Positions 32,651 to 44,272 are shown, numbered from the stretch's first letter. The stretch is 64,000 nt of DNA from Euphorbia lathyris (GCF_963576675.1 NC_088914.1:78180441-78244440); one strand, 5' to 3'. A program made the numbers and translations. Notes: a model not told the origin generated them from the sequence alone.

Positions 32651-34113
32651 TGTTGGTCCCTAGTAATTAGTTCCAAGGGGGGGTTAGGAACTAATATAAC
32701 TTTTTTTTGCGTTTTGATTATGCTGACCTGAAGTTATTTTAGGAGTTAGTCAGCTCAGCTTTTGGTCAGCACAGCTGATTCTATAATAAGGCAGTTTTAG
32801 TACGATGCTGACTAAGACTGCTTTACTTGTGAGTTGGGAATTGACACTGTTGTGGTCAGCTTCCAGCTCAGCACTCAGATTTACTCAGTTTCAGTTTTAA
32901 CAATTTATAAGCTGAGTAAATATAACTAACAATACATGCACATACATATATATATATATTGAGAGAGAGTTCAGAAGTTACTCAGCACGATTTATCCTGG
33001 TTCGGCCTCTCTGCCTACGTCCAGTCCCCAGTTCCTCCTGGGATTTTCAATCCAATACTGAGCTCTTTCAAGGTAGAGCACAAAACCCTTTACAAGGCAG
33101 TGAGTATGCAAGAGTACGTCCTCTATTCGTCTACTCAACTCCTACTAAGCACTACAACCCAGTACTTAGATTTTTCTACCACTGAATGCGTACAACCAAG
33201 CACTCAGTACATACCTCTCAATATTACTATTGATTACACACTTGTTCTTTTTCAGATAAAGAACACTTTAGATGATTACAGACAATCAATCTAGCATTTA
33301 CACAAAGAATAGAAAAGTTGGTGTAAGATCTTTCTTGTTTTTGAGTGCTTTGAATATCTTTCTCTCTTGGATTTTTCTTTTTGTTGCTTCTGTAGTTGTA
33401 TATTATCCAAGAACCACCATTGTCCTTTTATAGATGAATTTCTGGTGATTGAAATCATTTGAGGTGATTTAGCCGTTAAGTCCAAAACGACTCTTTTAGC
33501 AGACATCTTCTGGTCAGCTTCAGTCTGTTCCGCCATTTCCTTTCTCTATTTGCTTCAGGCGTCAGATCTTTGTCTTCTTGCATCAGACTTGTCTTTTGTG
33601 TCAGTTGTCTTTTACCAATAATCCATAGACCCATGATTCTTGGAATTAGACTTCTATATTTTCGAGGTTTCAATTATTGGTGCAGAGGATCGGCAGATTT
33701 TGTCTTCTTGTCAACGAATCCTTCATTCTTATTCTGACTGTAACTCAGCTTCGTTCGTTTCTGTCGAATGTACAAGTTTCATGCTGAGGTATTTCTTAGT
33801 CAGCTCCGTTCTGTATGTTTTCTCAAGAAGGAGTCTTCTGCTTTGGTCAGCTTTGTTCGGGTGATTTAGAAGGAAGCTTATGATGCATGTTCTACTCTAC
33901 TCAGCTTCTTTGTTCTCCCATGCTGAGTTCCATTTCACTCAGCTTTGGCTTTATGCTGACTTTTAACCTCTCTTACTTTATATATATATATATATTTGCA
34001 CTCAATATTGAACAAACTCATTAGTACAATTAAATCAAAGCATTTAAATTTAATTGCCTCTTAATCATGGATGATTTTGTCAAATCAAAATCTTGTGGAA
34101 AGGTGTTTCAACA
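32651..34113 (-). repeat. 3' LTR of the SIRE element
   Basis: Plus-strand ends TGTTGGTCCC and TGTTTCAACA. It contains many 'ctcagc/tcagct' words, a trait spread across the whole element. Minus-strand TATA box (ctataaaagg) at about 33424-33433. Confidence 0.95.
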
Positions 34114-34126
34114 AACTCCCCCATTT
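34114..34126 (-). promoter_or_regulatory. polypurine tract of the SIRE element
   Basis: On the minus strand AAATGGGGGAGTT directly precedes the 3' LTR, the usual plus-strand primer in this lineage. Confidence 0.9.
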
Positions 34127-34426
34127 TGATGTTGGCAAAATACATAGTTATGGAACTCAGTTATAAGTTACCCCATGATTGATATTTTTGACATGACTCC
34201 CCCGTAAGATTTGCACATCTTGTCTTAATTCTGAATCGTTTACTCTTAAGATATTTTACTTTGTGGGAATGTAAGTCAGTTTTCAAAAATATGTTACTCA
34301 GTCTATTTCCTCATATATACTGAATATGCCTTACTTCTTGTTTGTTCAATTTTAGTTTAATCAACTTATATTGAGAAGAATAGGACTTAGTATAGATAAA
34401 AAGGATAAGCACATTTCTGAAAACTG

Positions 34427-34506
34427 CTATGCTAAGTTCTACACATCTAGTGGACTTTATCTACTTCTATGCTAAGTTCTACACATCTAGTGGACTTTAT
34501 CTACTT
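34427..34506. repeat. 40-bp tandem duplication at the end of the third ORF
   Basis: ctatgctaagttctacacat ... tatctactt occurs twice in direct succession (34427, 34467). The stop codon of the third ORF (34501-34503) lies in the last bases of the second unit. Confidence 0.9.
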
Positions 34507-37302
34507 CTTCTTCTTTTGATCAGCTTTAGCTATTCCTTTGCCTTTATCTTTGCTCATTGAGGCATAATCTGCAGGCTGAGTTCTACTTGTCTCCCCCGTT
34601 TTGCCATCATCAGGTTTATACACAAATGTGTCAGTGCGAGCATGAGCGGAAAGATGAGTTGCGTAGCGCTGGAGTCTCGAAGTACTTTCACGCAGACCGT
34701 CAATGATAGGAACACTGTCACACTGGACACGTGGAGGAACCCGAAGGGAACTGCTGATCATGCTGAGCAGACATTCATGAGATTTGCTCAGCCAGGTGAG
34801 GGAACTTGTAAGTTGACCAAAGGATTGGTGATACATTTTAAGCAAGGCAGAGTCGTAGAATATGCGCTGGGCATTATTGATTCTCATCTCCTTCATGATG
34901 GCCTTTGAAAAACTTAAGAGTTCGCTGTTGGAGACTGGGTCAACTTCCATTGGTGTTTTGTGAAGGTTGAGCAGACGAACAGCTTCACTCAGTTGATCGA
35001 TGGTACATTGTGAGGAGGAAGATACTAAGTCACGTGTGTGGGTCAGCTCAGCATGAAGCTTGGTAAAGCAATCTTGAAGCTCAGCATTGGTGACTAACTC
35101 AGCATTGGTAGATGAACTGGACTTGGCTAATTCATGAGTGAGCTTGGTGAAGAGCCCTTGGAGGTCAGCAGAAGTAGCATGTCCTGAATTTATTTCAGAT
35201 AAGTGTTGAACTTTACCTTCAAGGGAGTTCAAATGATTGACCATTGTAAGAACCAATTCAGGCAGCTTTGTGATGTGATCTTGTCGTGGTTGCTGAGTTT
35301 GAATGGAGGTCATTATGCTGATCAGGTCCTTCAGCCCTTTTATTTCATTCAGAAGCTGAGTGACTGTGGGCAGTTGGGAAGATTCAGGATTGGAATTTGC
35401 AGTTTCAGCTTGAGTAGGGTTCAACTCTTGAAGCAGAGATTGAGCAGAGGCAATGATTCGTCTGCCTGACTCAGTAGCGTTCAAGTAGTCAAACTTGGTC
35501 GTGTTTGGGTCGGTGGATGGAATTTGCCCTGGTGGTGGAGGAGTTTGATGTTGGCCAGCTTGATTATCTTGATTGGGGACCGGACTCTGCGGCAAAGTGC
35601 TGGTAGGAACAGTGTTATCAACATGTGGAGATGGAGGTGGAGGCATGTTGATCTGTGGATCCTGAGTGGGTGAAATGGAGGCAGTTTCTGTTTCTCCTTC
35701 TTGAACAGTTGGATTTGGATTTTCAAAGGACTTGGCTTGTTCCTCATCCTGAGTAACAGAGGCTTGTTTTTCCTTTTGAGTGGACTCAGGAGCATTTGCA
35801 AAATAGGAGAATTGTAACTCAGACAGACCGAAGAGTTGTTCATGCGGGGTTGAGTCTGCAAGAAGATCAATGATCTGAGCTTTATGAGCTTTCTTTTTGA
35901 GTCGTTTGAGTTTCTGTTGCTTCGGAGGAGAGGGGTCAGCATCATTTCCTAGATCAGTGTCAGCTGTCTCCTCATGAGGCTCAGCATGATCCTCGACTTC
36001 CACATGTTCAGTTTCTTGCTCTATTCCTTCCTGAGGCTGCTCCATATCAGCATTTTCTTCATACTCAGCATGAGTCTCTTGCTTAGTATGAGTCTCTTGC
36101 TCAGCAGCGGCTTCCTTGTCTTTTTCATGATCTTGGGTTGTTACAACCCAATCTACGGGATCAGCTTCAACTGTTCTTATGGACTCAATTCTCTTCCTCT
36201 TCTTCAAAGGAGATTCAGGAGTTTCTTCTTCTTCTTCTTCATGCCTTTTCTTCTTCTCTGCTGACTCAGCTCCTTCTTTTGCTTTGTCAGTTTTGACCTT
36301 TTCTTTAGACATCAATCTTACCTTCCTTGGGACATCATGGATGTCTTTGGCATAGGTTTCACTGGCCTTTCTCTTCTTCATCTTCTTCTCTTTAGGTTGC
36401 TCAGCAGGAACTTCCACTTCTGTTTCAGGCTCATTTTCAGGCTCAACGTTTAACTCAGCATCATCATTAGCAGCTTCTTCATATCCTTTCAGTGGTTGAT
36501 TGTATGTTAATCCAATCAACAGAGCTGTTGTGATTTCAGTCCCTAAGGAGTCAGTTTCGCCTATTGTTTCAACCTGTTTGTCTTCGATGATCTTGGTGAC
36601 CAAGGAGCCCAGCCTGAGTTTCTTTGCGCTGCGTTGAAAGGCCCCCACTAAAAAGACGGGCATGTTGAGTGGAGTATAGGTCAACATGTGCCATATGAAG
36701 CACTGTTCGAAGTTGGAGGCAGATGAGGCTGAGGCGAGCTTAGGGAGGATGAAGTTGGTCAGTATATAGTGAGCCATCTTTTGATCTTGCCCCATACATG
36801 TGCTTGGTATCTCCCCTTTGTGATCCTTGGGCTTGCAGAATCCTTTGATTTTGTCAAGGGTTTCTTTGGGGACTTTCTCCTTTGTTGTTCTGAACTCTAT
36901 GCCCTCGTTTGGCAGGTTTAGCAATGTAGCGAGGTAGGCAGGGGTTATGGTGATTTTCTGGCCTTTTATTGTGGTCTCCAGGTAGTCAGCATCATCCTCA
37001 TCAACGCACAAGTTGGAGTAAAATTCTCTGACCAGTCTGGGATATACCTTTCCGGCGAGAGAGAAGAGGCCGGTCCATTTGTTTTGCTTAATCCATTCGC
37101 AGAAGGGTTTCTCAGAGGCGATGAAACCTTGAGAAAACCATCTGCACTTCAATACTTCCAGATTTCCAACCCTTTTGTGCACTTTGATCATATTCCTTTC
37201 GATTTGCTTTGAAGACCCAGCTATGTCAGCTTGAGTGGGTTTGCCAGATGTTTGGCCAGTCTGAGTGGTGAGGTTAGGGATTTCGTTCTTGCCGGAAGCC
37301 AT
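34501..37302 (-). CDS. SIRE third ORF in envelope-like position
   Basis: This 933-codon intact ORF lies 0.5 kb downstream of pol and just before the purine tract, where Sireviruses carry an envelope-like ORF. Residues about 45-275 form a folded-looking domain (KCRWFSQGF, VYPRLVREFYSNL, ITPAYLATLLNLP, LRLGSLVTKI) that I recognise as the plant retroelement 'putative plant transposon protein' type. Residues about 280-480 are highly charged with basic clusters (KKMKKRK, PLKKRKR, KRLKKKAHK) that could serve nuclear import, alternating with acidic runs. About 530-610 are Pro/Gln-rich. The C-terminal third is helical. I see no signal peptide or clear membrane segment, so an envelope role is not supported by sequence. 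The function of the family is unknown. Confidence 0.8.
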   Translation of the reverse strand: MASGKNEIPNLTTQTGQTSGKPTQADIAGSSKQIERNMIKVHKRVGNLEVLKCRWFSQGFIASEKPFCEWIKQNKWTGLFSLAGKVYPRLVREFYSNLCVDEDDADYLETTIKGQKITITPAYLATLLNLPNEGIEFRTTKEKVPKETLDKIKGFCKPKDHKGEIPSTCMGQDQKMAHYILTNFILPKLASASSASNFEQCFIWHMLTYTPLNMPVFLVGAFQRSAKKLRLGSLVTKIIEDKQVETIGETDSLGTEITTALLIGLTYNQPLKGYEEAANDDAELNVEPENEPETEVEVPAEQPKEKKMKKRKASETYAKDIHDVPRKVRLMSKEKVKTDKAKEGAESAEKKKRHEEEEEETPESPLKKRKRIESIRTVEADPVDWVVTTQDHEKDKEAAAEQETHTKQETHAEYEENADMEQPQEGIEQETEHVEVEDHAEPHEETADTDLGNDADPSPPKQQKLKRLKKKAHKAQIIDLLADSTPHEQLFGLSELQFSYFANAPESTQKEKQASVTQDEEQAKSFENPNPTVQEGETETASISPTQDPQINMPPPPSPHVDNTVPTSTLPQSPVPNQDNQAGQHQTPPPPGQIPSTDPNTTKFDYLNATESGRRIIASAQSLLQELNPTQAETANSNPESSQLPTVTQLLNEIKGLKDLISIMTSIQTQQPRQDHITKLPELVLTMVNHLNSLEGKVQHLSEINSGHATSADLQGLFTKLTHELAKSSSSTNAELVTNAELQDCFTKLHAELTHTRDLVSSSSQCTIDQLSEAVRLLNLHKTPMEVDPVSNSELLSFSKAIMKEMRINNAQRIFYDSALLKMYHQSFGQLTSSLTWLSKSHECLLSMISSSLRVPPRVQCDSVPIIDGLRESTSRLQRYATHLSAHARTDTFVYKPDDGKTGETSRTQPADYASMSKDKGKGIAKADQKKKK

Positions 37303-37829
37303 TGTTATCGAGAGGGGTTTTTAAGATTTAGGGAGAAGGGGAAGATTTCGATTTCTGGCGATTTGTAGGCGTAAAAACAATGAATGGGGACTCTTTTCGC
37401 CATTTATAGACACATCAGTCATTAATGTACTGGCCGTTCTTATCTTGGGACTCTAATCGACAAGGATTCTGTCATTTATGACAGGTTCGGCGCATGGGTT
37501 TTCATCATTACTCGCATTTTCCTAGGTATGATTTGTTACACGTGTTATGGTGTATTGGTGCAAGTGGATATTTGCCCGGTTTGCCATAATTCGAACCGTT
37601 TGTTATTCTGAGTATTCAATTCTATGATGATGGATTTCCTATCTCTAAGTGACTCAGTATTCACAACATATGTATATTCACTCAGCATAGGATGATTCCT
37701 CAATATATCTATCTACTCAGCACAGAATCTTTTCTAGGCATTTGTATTAACTCAGCATAGACTATTAGGCTCAATATCTAGTAGTTGGTCAGCATGACAA
37801 TTACTCAACATTTATTCAACTACTTTAGA

Positions 37830-40800
37830 TTATTGAAGAGGATTAGACATACCAATGGCTTCCCTTAGTGTATTGAATTGTTCACGAGCCAAAGGTTTAG
37901 TGAAGATATCTGCAAGCTGTTCATTTGTTGGCACATAGGTCAGCTTGATCTCATCCTTTAGTACGTGATCTCTGATGAAGTGATGCCTTATGCTGACATG
38001 CTTCATCCTGCTGTGTTGGATAGGATTCTTTGATAGATCAATGGCACTCTTATTGTCACATTTGATCTCTATTGTCTTCGTTGTTACTCCATAATCCTCG
38101 AGCTGTTGCTTTATCCATAGGACTTGAGCAACACAACTTCCAGCAGCAACGTACTCAGCTTCAGTTGTAGACAGGGCAACTGATGCTTGCTTCTTGCTAA
38201 ACCATGATACTAGACAACTTCCAAGAAAATGACATCCTCCTGATGTACTTTTGCGTTCTAGCTTGTCTCGTCCATAGTCAGCATCAGTGTATCCAATGAG
38301 TGTGAAGTCATTTGAGGCTGGATACCATAAACCTGCATCAACTGAGCTCTGCAAATATCTAAAAATTCTTTTTACAGCAATTAGATGAGATTCCCTGGGG
38401 TCAGCTTGATATCTAGCACAATAACATACTGAGTATTGAATATCAGGTCTACTAGCAGTGAGGTAGAGTAAGGAACCAATCATACTTCTATAGAGTTTGC
38501 TATCAACTGACTTACTCTTTTCATCCTTGCATAGGACAGTATCAGTACCCATGAGGGTTGATATTTGTTTGCATTCTTCCATGCTGAACTTCTTTAACAT
38601 TTCCTTAGCGTATTTAGACTGACTAATAAATATGCCATTCTTACCTTGCTTTATTTGAAGTCCAAGGAAGAAGCTGAGTTCACCCATCATAGACATTTCG
38701 AACTCAGTTTGCATCTGTTTGCTAAACTCTTGGCATAAAGATTCGTCAGTAGCACCAAATATTATATCATCCACATATATTTGTGCAAGTAAGTTATGTT
38801 TCCCCTTTTTCTTAATAAACAAGGTTGTGTCAGCTTTTCCTCTGACATAATTCCTGGTTAGTAGGAAGTTGGTCAACCTTTCATACCAAGCTCTTGGAGC
38901 TTGCTTCAGGCCATACAAGGCCTTTTTAAGTTTATAAACGTGGTTTGGAAATTTTGGATCTTCAAAACCGGGAGGTTGATTAACATAAACCTCTTCGTTT
39001 ATAAAACCATTAAGGAATGCGCTTTTGACATCCATTTGATATAATTTAAAGTTCATGAAACTAGCATATGCACATAATATGCATATTGCTTCCAACCTAG
39101 CAACAGGTGCAAACGTTTCACCATAGTCTATCCCTTCTTGCTGACTATAGCCTTGAGCTACTAGTCGAGCTTTGTTCCTAATTACATTTCCATGTTCATC
39201 TAGTTTGTTTCTAAAAACCCACTTAGTTCCTATGGATTTTTGATTCCTAGGTTTCGGTACTAAATCCCATACCTCATTTCTTGTGAATTGATCAAGCTCT
39301 TCCTGCATAGCGTTGATCCAATACTCATCATGCTCAGCATCAGCAAAATTCTTTGGTTCATGAATTGATACGAAGGCAACGTTGCAAAGAAATTTTCTAA
39401 GCTGATCTCTAGTCATTACTTTGTTATTTGCATCGTCAAGGATGGACTTCTCTGAATGTCCTCTTGGAATTTTTATCTCCTTGGGTAGTGTTGAGTTGTT
39501 TGGAACAGGTGTTTCTACAATCTCTGCAGGGACAGATTGGTCAGCAAAGGTAATTTCAGTTTCAATTTTACCTTGGCTCAATCCTTGAACTGATGGCTCA
39601 GTATGCACATTTTGATCAGCAGACACTGAGTTGGGTTCTTCCTCTGTATGTTGAGTTATTCTTCCTGCAGGGTCAGTTTCATCGAAATCTACATGGACTG
39701 ACTCTTCCACAACTTGGGTTCTTTTATTATAAATTCTATATGCTTTACTGTTTGTTGAGTATCCTAGAAAGATCGCTTCGTCAGCTTTGGCATCAAATTT
39801 TGCCAGATTATCTTTGGTGTTGAGTATGAAACACTTACACCCAAAGGCACGAAAGTATCCAATATTGGGCTTTCGTCCTTTCCAAAGTTCATAAGGGGTT
39901 TTCTTTAGTATAGGTCTTACTAATGCTCTATTTAATATATAGCAGGCTGTATTGACTGCTTCTCCCCAAAAGTACTTTGGAAGCCTGTTTTCACTCAGCA
40001 TTGTTCTAGCAATTTCTACTATTGTCCTATTCTTCCTTTCAACCACTCCATTCTGTTGAGGAGTTCTAGGTGCAGAGAAATTGTGGTCAATGCCATTGGT
40101 TTCACAGAATTCATCAAACAATTGGTTTTTGAATTCTCCACCATTGTCACTTCTAATGTGAGCTACTCTTAGGTCTTTTTCATTTTCAACCTTTTTGACT
40201 AATGTGGTAAATACTTCAAATGTCTCATCCTTGCTACTTAGCAGGATAACCCAAGTGTACCTAGAGAAATCATCTACAATAACTAAGGAAAATTTCTTAC
40301 CTCCCAAGCTGAGTGGCTGGATAGGTCCGAAAAGATCCAAATGTAGTAATTCCAATGGTCTTTTGGTTGAGACAACCTTTTTGCTATGGAATGATTTTTT
40401 GATTTGTTTGCCTTGCTGACAAGCATTGCAGAGTTGATCTTTCTCATACTTTAATTTTGGTAATCCCTCAACTAATTGCTTTCTAGCTATTTTGGCAAGA
40501 AGGTCCATGCTGACATGCCCAAGTCTCCTATGCCATAGCCAGGAGTTATCCTCTTTTGATACTAAGCATATACTCTTTGAAAATTCCTTTTCCAAGTTTA
40601 ACATGTAAACATTTTCTACACGAGGGGCTGTTAAAATCAAATCATTTGTTTTTCCCTCGAGTATTTGGCACTTAGTATCATCAAATATAACCTTCCTTCC
40701 ACTCTTGCAAAGCTGAGCTACGCTTAGTAGATTATACTTGAGACCTTTAACTAAGGAGACTGACTCAATTTTAGGGTTACCTCCGACAGTTCCTGAGCCG

Positions 40801-40958
40801 ACTATCTTGCCCTTTTTGTTGTCTCCAAAGCTTACACTACCTCCTCGTTTAGGCTCTAGTGTGATGAACTGAGTTTCATCACCTGTCATGTGCCTTGAGC
40901 ATGCGCTGTCTATATACCAAAGTTTTGATTTCTCCACGCATGTCAAGCTTACCTGCAT
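37830..40958 (-). CDS. SIRE Pol: protease, integrase, RT, RNase H
   Basis: All catalytic residues of this 1,042-residue copia Pol are present. Protease: [11 protein letters not shown] with D17. Integrase: zinc domain HRRLGH...CNACQQGK (about 143-184), then D208 (LDLFGP), D271 (SDNGGEF) and E307 (NGVVERKNR), a DD35E spacing. RT: D643 ([11 protein letters not shown]) and YVDD 728-731. RNase H: YTDADY D892, TTEAEY E933, CDNKS D968. It ends with the copia C-terminus [16 protein letters not shown]. The protein would process Gag, copy RNA to cDNA in particles and insert it in the genome. The frame is the same as gag, separated by one TAG and two codons, so it is likely made as a Gag-Pol readthrough product or that TAG is a mutation. 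Confidence 0.95.
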   Translation of the reverse strand: MQVSLTCVEKSKLWYIDSACSRHMTGDETQFITLEPKRGGSVSFGDNKKGKIVGSGTVGGNPKIESVSLVKGLKYNLLSVAQLCKSGRKVIFDDTKCQILEGKTNDLILTAPRVENVYMLNLEKEFSKSICLVSKEDNSWLWHRRLGHVSMDLLAKIARKQLVEGLPKLKYEKDQLCNACQQGKQIKKSFHSKKVVSTKRPLELLHLDLFGPIQPLSLGGKKFSLVIVDDFSRYTWVILLSSKDETFEVFTTLVKKVENEKDLRVAHIRSDNGGEFKNQLFDEFCETNGIDHNFSAPRTPQQNGVVERKNRTIVEIARTMLSENRLPKYFWGEAVNTACYILNRALVRPILKKTPYELWKGRKPNIGYFRAFGCKCFILNTKDNLAKFDAKADEAIFLGYSTNSKAYRIYNKRTQVVEESVHVDFDETDPAGRITQHTEEEPNSVSADQNVHTEPSVQGLSQGKIETEITFADQSVPAEIVETPVPNNSTLPKEIKIPRGHSEKSILDDANNKVMTRDQLRKFLCNVAFVSIHEPKNFADAEHDEYWINAMQEELDQFTRNEVWDLVPKPRNQKSIGTKWVFRNKLDEHGNVIRNKARLVAQGYSQQEGIDYGETFAPVARLEAICILCAYASFMNFKLYQMDVKSAFLNGFINEEVYVNQPPGFEDPKFPNHVYKLKKALYGLKQAPRAWYERLTNFLLTRNYVRGKADTTLFIKKKGKHNLLAQIYVDDIIFGATDESLCQEFSKQMQTEFEMSMMGELSFFLGLQIKQGKNGIFISQSKYAKEMLKKFSMEECKQISTLMGTDTVLCKDEKSKSVDSKLYRSMIGSLLYLTASRPDIQYSVCYCARYQADPRESHLIAVKRIFRYLQSSVDAGLWYPASNDFTLIGYTDADYGRDKLERKSTSGGCHFLGSCLVSWFSKKQASVALSTTEAEYVAAGSCVAQVLWIKQQLEDYGVTTKTIEIKCDNKSAIDLSKNPIQHSRMKHVSIRHHFIRDHVLKDEIKLTYVPTNEQLADIFTKPLAREQFNTLREAIGMSNPLQ

Positions 40959-40964
40959 TTTAGA

Positions 40965-42752
40965 CTATTCATTTTTAGGTACCCAATCCTTTTTGGGTCC
41001 TTTCATGTTAGTGTAAACAGGTGCAAAATCATATTTTAACTTGTGACGACACACATTTGTGGTATGACCATTTTTTCCACAAAAGCCACACATGGTTACC
41101 TTTTGAGGGTGATATTGAGTGTGGTCAGCATTGTTATGCTGAGCATGCCAGCATATTTTAGTTGTGTGACCTTTCTTACCACAGAGGTCGCATTTGACAG
41201 TTTTATTATGCCAGCACACAGCTTTTGTGTGTCCTCTCTTCCCACAACAGCTACACTGGGTAAACTGTTTATGCTGACCAGTACCAGAGTACTCAGCATG
41301 GGATTTATTCTTAGTTGACCTGTTTATTTGGTTTTGTAGGATTGTCACATCCTTTCTAAGTTTCCTAGACTCAGTTTGAACCTCCACGACAGACTTATGT
41401 AAGATTTGCATATTTGTATGTAAGTCTGAGTTGTCCTGGAGGAGATATCGGAGATCACTTAGTTTGACCTCCTCAATCTCGTCACAGCGCCTGCTGAGTG
41501 CCTTACTTCTTTTGTTACACTTTTTAATTAGTGTATATAAGTCACTCAGAGCATTTATCATTTCATTTCTAAGCAGGAATAGGGATGTTACCTCATTGTT
41601 GTTTTCTTCCTGCTCAGAATCTTCAGATAGGTTGATTTGCTCAGACTGAGATCGGTCAGCTCCATCGTCTGCCATGAAACATATGTTGGCTGTTTCGTTT
41701 TGCTCAGCTTCGGTTGATGTTGACTCATCACTGTCACTCCAAGTGGCCATCATTGCCTTTTTGCTTCCATTCTTGTCTTTCTTCAGACTGGGACAGCTTG
41801 ACTTAATATGCCCAGTTTGATGGCATTCATAACATGTAACAGGCTTGGAGCTGTCCTTTTTGTATCTGGTGTCACTAGACTCAGCTTTGTATCTGTCTCC
41901 TCTCTTGTATGGCCGCTTACCATTTCTTTCATTTCTTCTGAATAGCTTTTTCATTTTTCTAGTAAACATGGCCATTTCCTCATCAGCAGTTGATTCTCCT
42001 TCAGTGGAGTCAGCTTTCATCACTAGTGATTTTTGTTTCTTATCCTCAGATTTTTCTTTAGCTTCAAAGCTTTTCATTGAAATTTCATGAGTCAGCAAGG
42101 ATCCGATCAGCTCATCATATTTATATGTGGTCAGGTCCTGAGCTTCTTCTACGGCTGTTTTCTTTGCTTGCCAGCTTTTGGGAAGACTTCGTAAGATCTT
42201 CTTCACTTGCTCTTCTTCAGTGAAGATCTTGCCGAGTCTTTTAAGCTCATTTATTATGTTAGTGAACCTGGCATTCATTGCTGAGATGTCCTCATTGTCG
42301 GTCATTTCAAACAGCTCATACAGTCGCATGTGTTGGTTTACTTTTGACTCCTTGACCTTGTTGGTGCCTTCATAAGTTACTTCAAGCTTTTTCCAGATCT
42401 CCTGTGCTGACTCACAACCTGAAATCTTATTGTATTCTGCAGCATCTAAAGCACAATGAAGCATATTTATAGCCGAAGCATTATTTTGTAATTTTCTGAG
42501 GTCTTCCTCTGTCCACTCAGTTTCACTCTTGATAACTTTCTCGTTATCAACAGTTTTATAAGGTATATGTGGACCTTGAACTATTGCAAGCCATGCACTC
42601 ATATTTGTAGCTTGAATAAAGTTCTTCATCCTATTCTTCCAGAATGTATAATTAGATCCAAAGAATAGGGGAGGTCGAGTGATTGATAACCCCACAGGGA
42701 GTATCTGTGTTGTTTGATTTCCTGGAAGGAAACGAGTGCTATTTTCAGCCAT
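40965..42752 (-). CDS. SIRE Gag with four CCHC zinc knuckles
   Basis: This 595-residue Gag would form the virus-like particle and bind element RNA. Residues about 25-230 are the copia Gag/UBN2 domain (YTFWKNRMKNFIQATN, W-K-LEVTYEGT, ILRSLPKSW). A first CCHC knuckle is at 307-320 (CYECHQTGHIKSSC). An acidic linker (about 335-390) and a long coiled coil (about 400-480) follow. Three more knuckles sit near the C-terminus at 500-513, 521-534 and 555-568 (all C-x-x-CGK-x-GHT-x-x-x-C). One or two knuckles is usual for copia, so the count is notable. The start ATG lies 50 bp after the primer site. TAG ends the frame, with pol in frame behind it. Confidence 0.95.
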   Translation of the reverse strand: MAENSTRFLPGNQTTQILPVGLSITRPPLFFGSNYTFWKNRMKNFIQATNMSAWLAIVQGPHIPYKTVDNEKVIKSETEWTEEDLRKLQNNASAINMLHCALDAAEYNKISGCESAQEIWKKLEVTYEGTNKVKESKVNQHMRLYELFEMTDNEDISAMNARFTNIINELKRLGKIFTEEEQVKKILRSLPKSWQAKKTAVEEAQDLTTYKYDELIGSLLTHEISMKSFEAKEKSEDKKQKSLVMKADSTEGESTADEEMAMFTRKMKKLFRRNERNGKRPYKRGDRYKAESSDTRYKKDSSKPVTCYECHQTGHIKSSCPSLKKDKNGSKKAMMATWSDSDESTSTEAEQNETANICFMADDGADRSQSEQINLSEDSEQEENNNEVTSLFLLRNEMINALSDLYTLIKKCNKRSKALSRRCDEIEEVKLSDLRYLLQDNSDLHTNMQILHKSVVEVQTESRKLRKDVTILQNQINRSTKNKSHAEYSGTGQHKQFTQCSCCGKRGHTKAVCWHNKTVKCDLCGKKGHTTKICWHAQHNNADHTQYHPQKVTMCGFCGKNGHTTNVCRHKLKYDFAPVYTNMKGPKKDWVPKNE

Positions 42753-42799
42753 TTAGGGATCAGCTCAAGATTGTTAGATCTTTGAATAGTGAGCTTTTG

Positions 42800-42811
42800 G
42801 CTCTGATACCA
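42800..42811 (-). promoter_or_regulatory. primer binding site of the SIRE element
   Basis: Minus-strand TGGTATCAGAGC, two bases from the 5' LTR, complementary to initiator methionine tRNA. Confidence 0.95.
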
Positions 42812-42813
42812 CT

Positions 42814-44272
42814 TGTTGGTCCCTAGTAATTAGTTCCAAGGGGGGGTTAGGAACTAATATAACTTTTTTTTGCGTTTTGATTATGCTGACCTGAAGTTAT
42901 TTTAGGAGTTAGTCAGCTCAGCTTTTGGTCAGCACGACTGATTGTATAATAAGGCAGTTTTAGTACAATGCTGACTAAGACTGCTTTACTTGTGAGTTGG
43001 GAATTGACACTGTTGTGGTCAGCTTCCAGCTCAGCACTCAGATTTACTCAGTTTCAGTTTTAACAATTTATAAGCTGAGTAAATATAACTAACAATACAT
43101 GCACATACATATATATATATTGAGAGAGAGTTCAGAAGTTACTCAGCACGATTTATCCTGGTTCGGCCTCTCTGTCTACGTCCAGTCCCCAGTTCCTCCT
43201 GGGATTTTCAATCCAATACTGAGCTCTTTCAAGGTAGAGCACAAAACCCTTTACAAGGCAGTGAGTATGCAAGAGTACGTCCTCTATTCGTCTACTCAAC
43301 TCCTACTAAGCACTACAACCCAGTACTTAGATTTTTCTACCACTGAATGCGTACAACCAAGTACTCAGTACATACCTCTCAATATTACTATTGATTACAC
43401 ACTTGTTCTTTTTCAGATAAAGAACACTTTAGATGATTACAGACAATCAATCTAGCATTTACACAAAGAATAGAAAAGTTGGTGTAAGATCTTTCTTGTT
43501 TTTGAGTGCTTTGAATATCTTTCTCTCTTGGATTTTTCTTTTTGTTGCTTCTGTAGTTGTATATTATCCAAGAACCACCATTGTCCTTTTATAGATGAAT
43601 TTCTGGTGATTGAAATCATTTGAGGTGATTTAGCCGTTAAGTCCAAAACGACTCTTTTAGCAGACATCTTCTGGTCAGCTTCAGTTTGTTCCGTCATTTC
43701 CTTTCTCTGTTTGCTTCAGGCGTCAGATCTTTGTCTTCTTGCATCAGACTTGTCTTTTGTGTCAGTTGTCTTTTACCAATAATCCATAGACCCATGATTC
43801 TTGGAATTAGACTTCTATATTTTCGAGGTTTCAATTATTGGTGCAGAGGATCGGCAGATTTTGTCTTCTTGTCAACGAATCCTTCATTCTTATTCTGACT
43901 GTAACTCAGCTTCGTTCGTTTCTGTCGAATGTACAAGTTTCATGCTGAGGTATTTCTTAGTCAGCTCCGTTCTGTATGTTTTCTCAAGAAGGAGTCTTCT
44001 GCTTTGGTCAGCTTTGTTCGGGTGATTTAGAAGGAAGCTTATGATGCATGTTCTACTCTACTCAGCTTCTTTGTTCTCCCATGCTGAGTTCCATTTCACT
44101 CAGCTTTGGCTTTATGCTGACTTTTAACCTGTCTTACTTTATATATATATATATTTGCACTCAATATTGAACAAACTCATTAGTACAATTAAATCAAAGC
44201 ATTTAAATTTAATTGCCTCTTAATCATGGATGATTTTGTCAAATCAAAATCTTGTGGAAAGGTGTTTCAACA
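42814..44272 (-). repeat. 5' LTR of the SIRE element
   Basis: A near-identical partner of 32651-34113. It would drive the element's transcript leftwards. Confidence 0.95.
43585..43594 (-). promoter_or_regulatory. TATA box in the SIRE 5' LTR
   Basis: Minus-strand ctataaaagg, the strongest TATA-like site in the LTR, conserved in the 3' LTR. Confidence 0.6.

Larger units (their letters stand above)
32651..44272 (-). mobile_element. complete SIRE-type Ty1/copia element (inner)
   Basis: An 11,622-bp element on the minus strand with a perfect TSD CTTAT (32646-32650, 44273-44277). LTRs of 1,463 and 1,459 bp differ at only a few positions besides a (TA)n length change. Order on the minus strand is 5' LTR, primer site, gag, pol, third ORF, purine tract, 3' LTR. 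Large size, long LTRs and the ORF after pol place it with the SIRE/Sirevirus (Maximus) lineage. It is younger than the outer element it interrupts. Confidence 0.95.

Noticed and set aside
32959..33864. Open frames in the SIRE 3' LTR, repeated at 43099-44025
   Set aside because: They occur in both LTRs in either orientation and carry no domain; they are by-products of LTR sequence.
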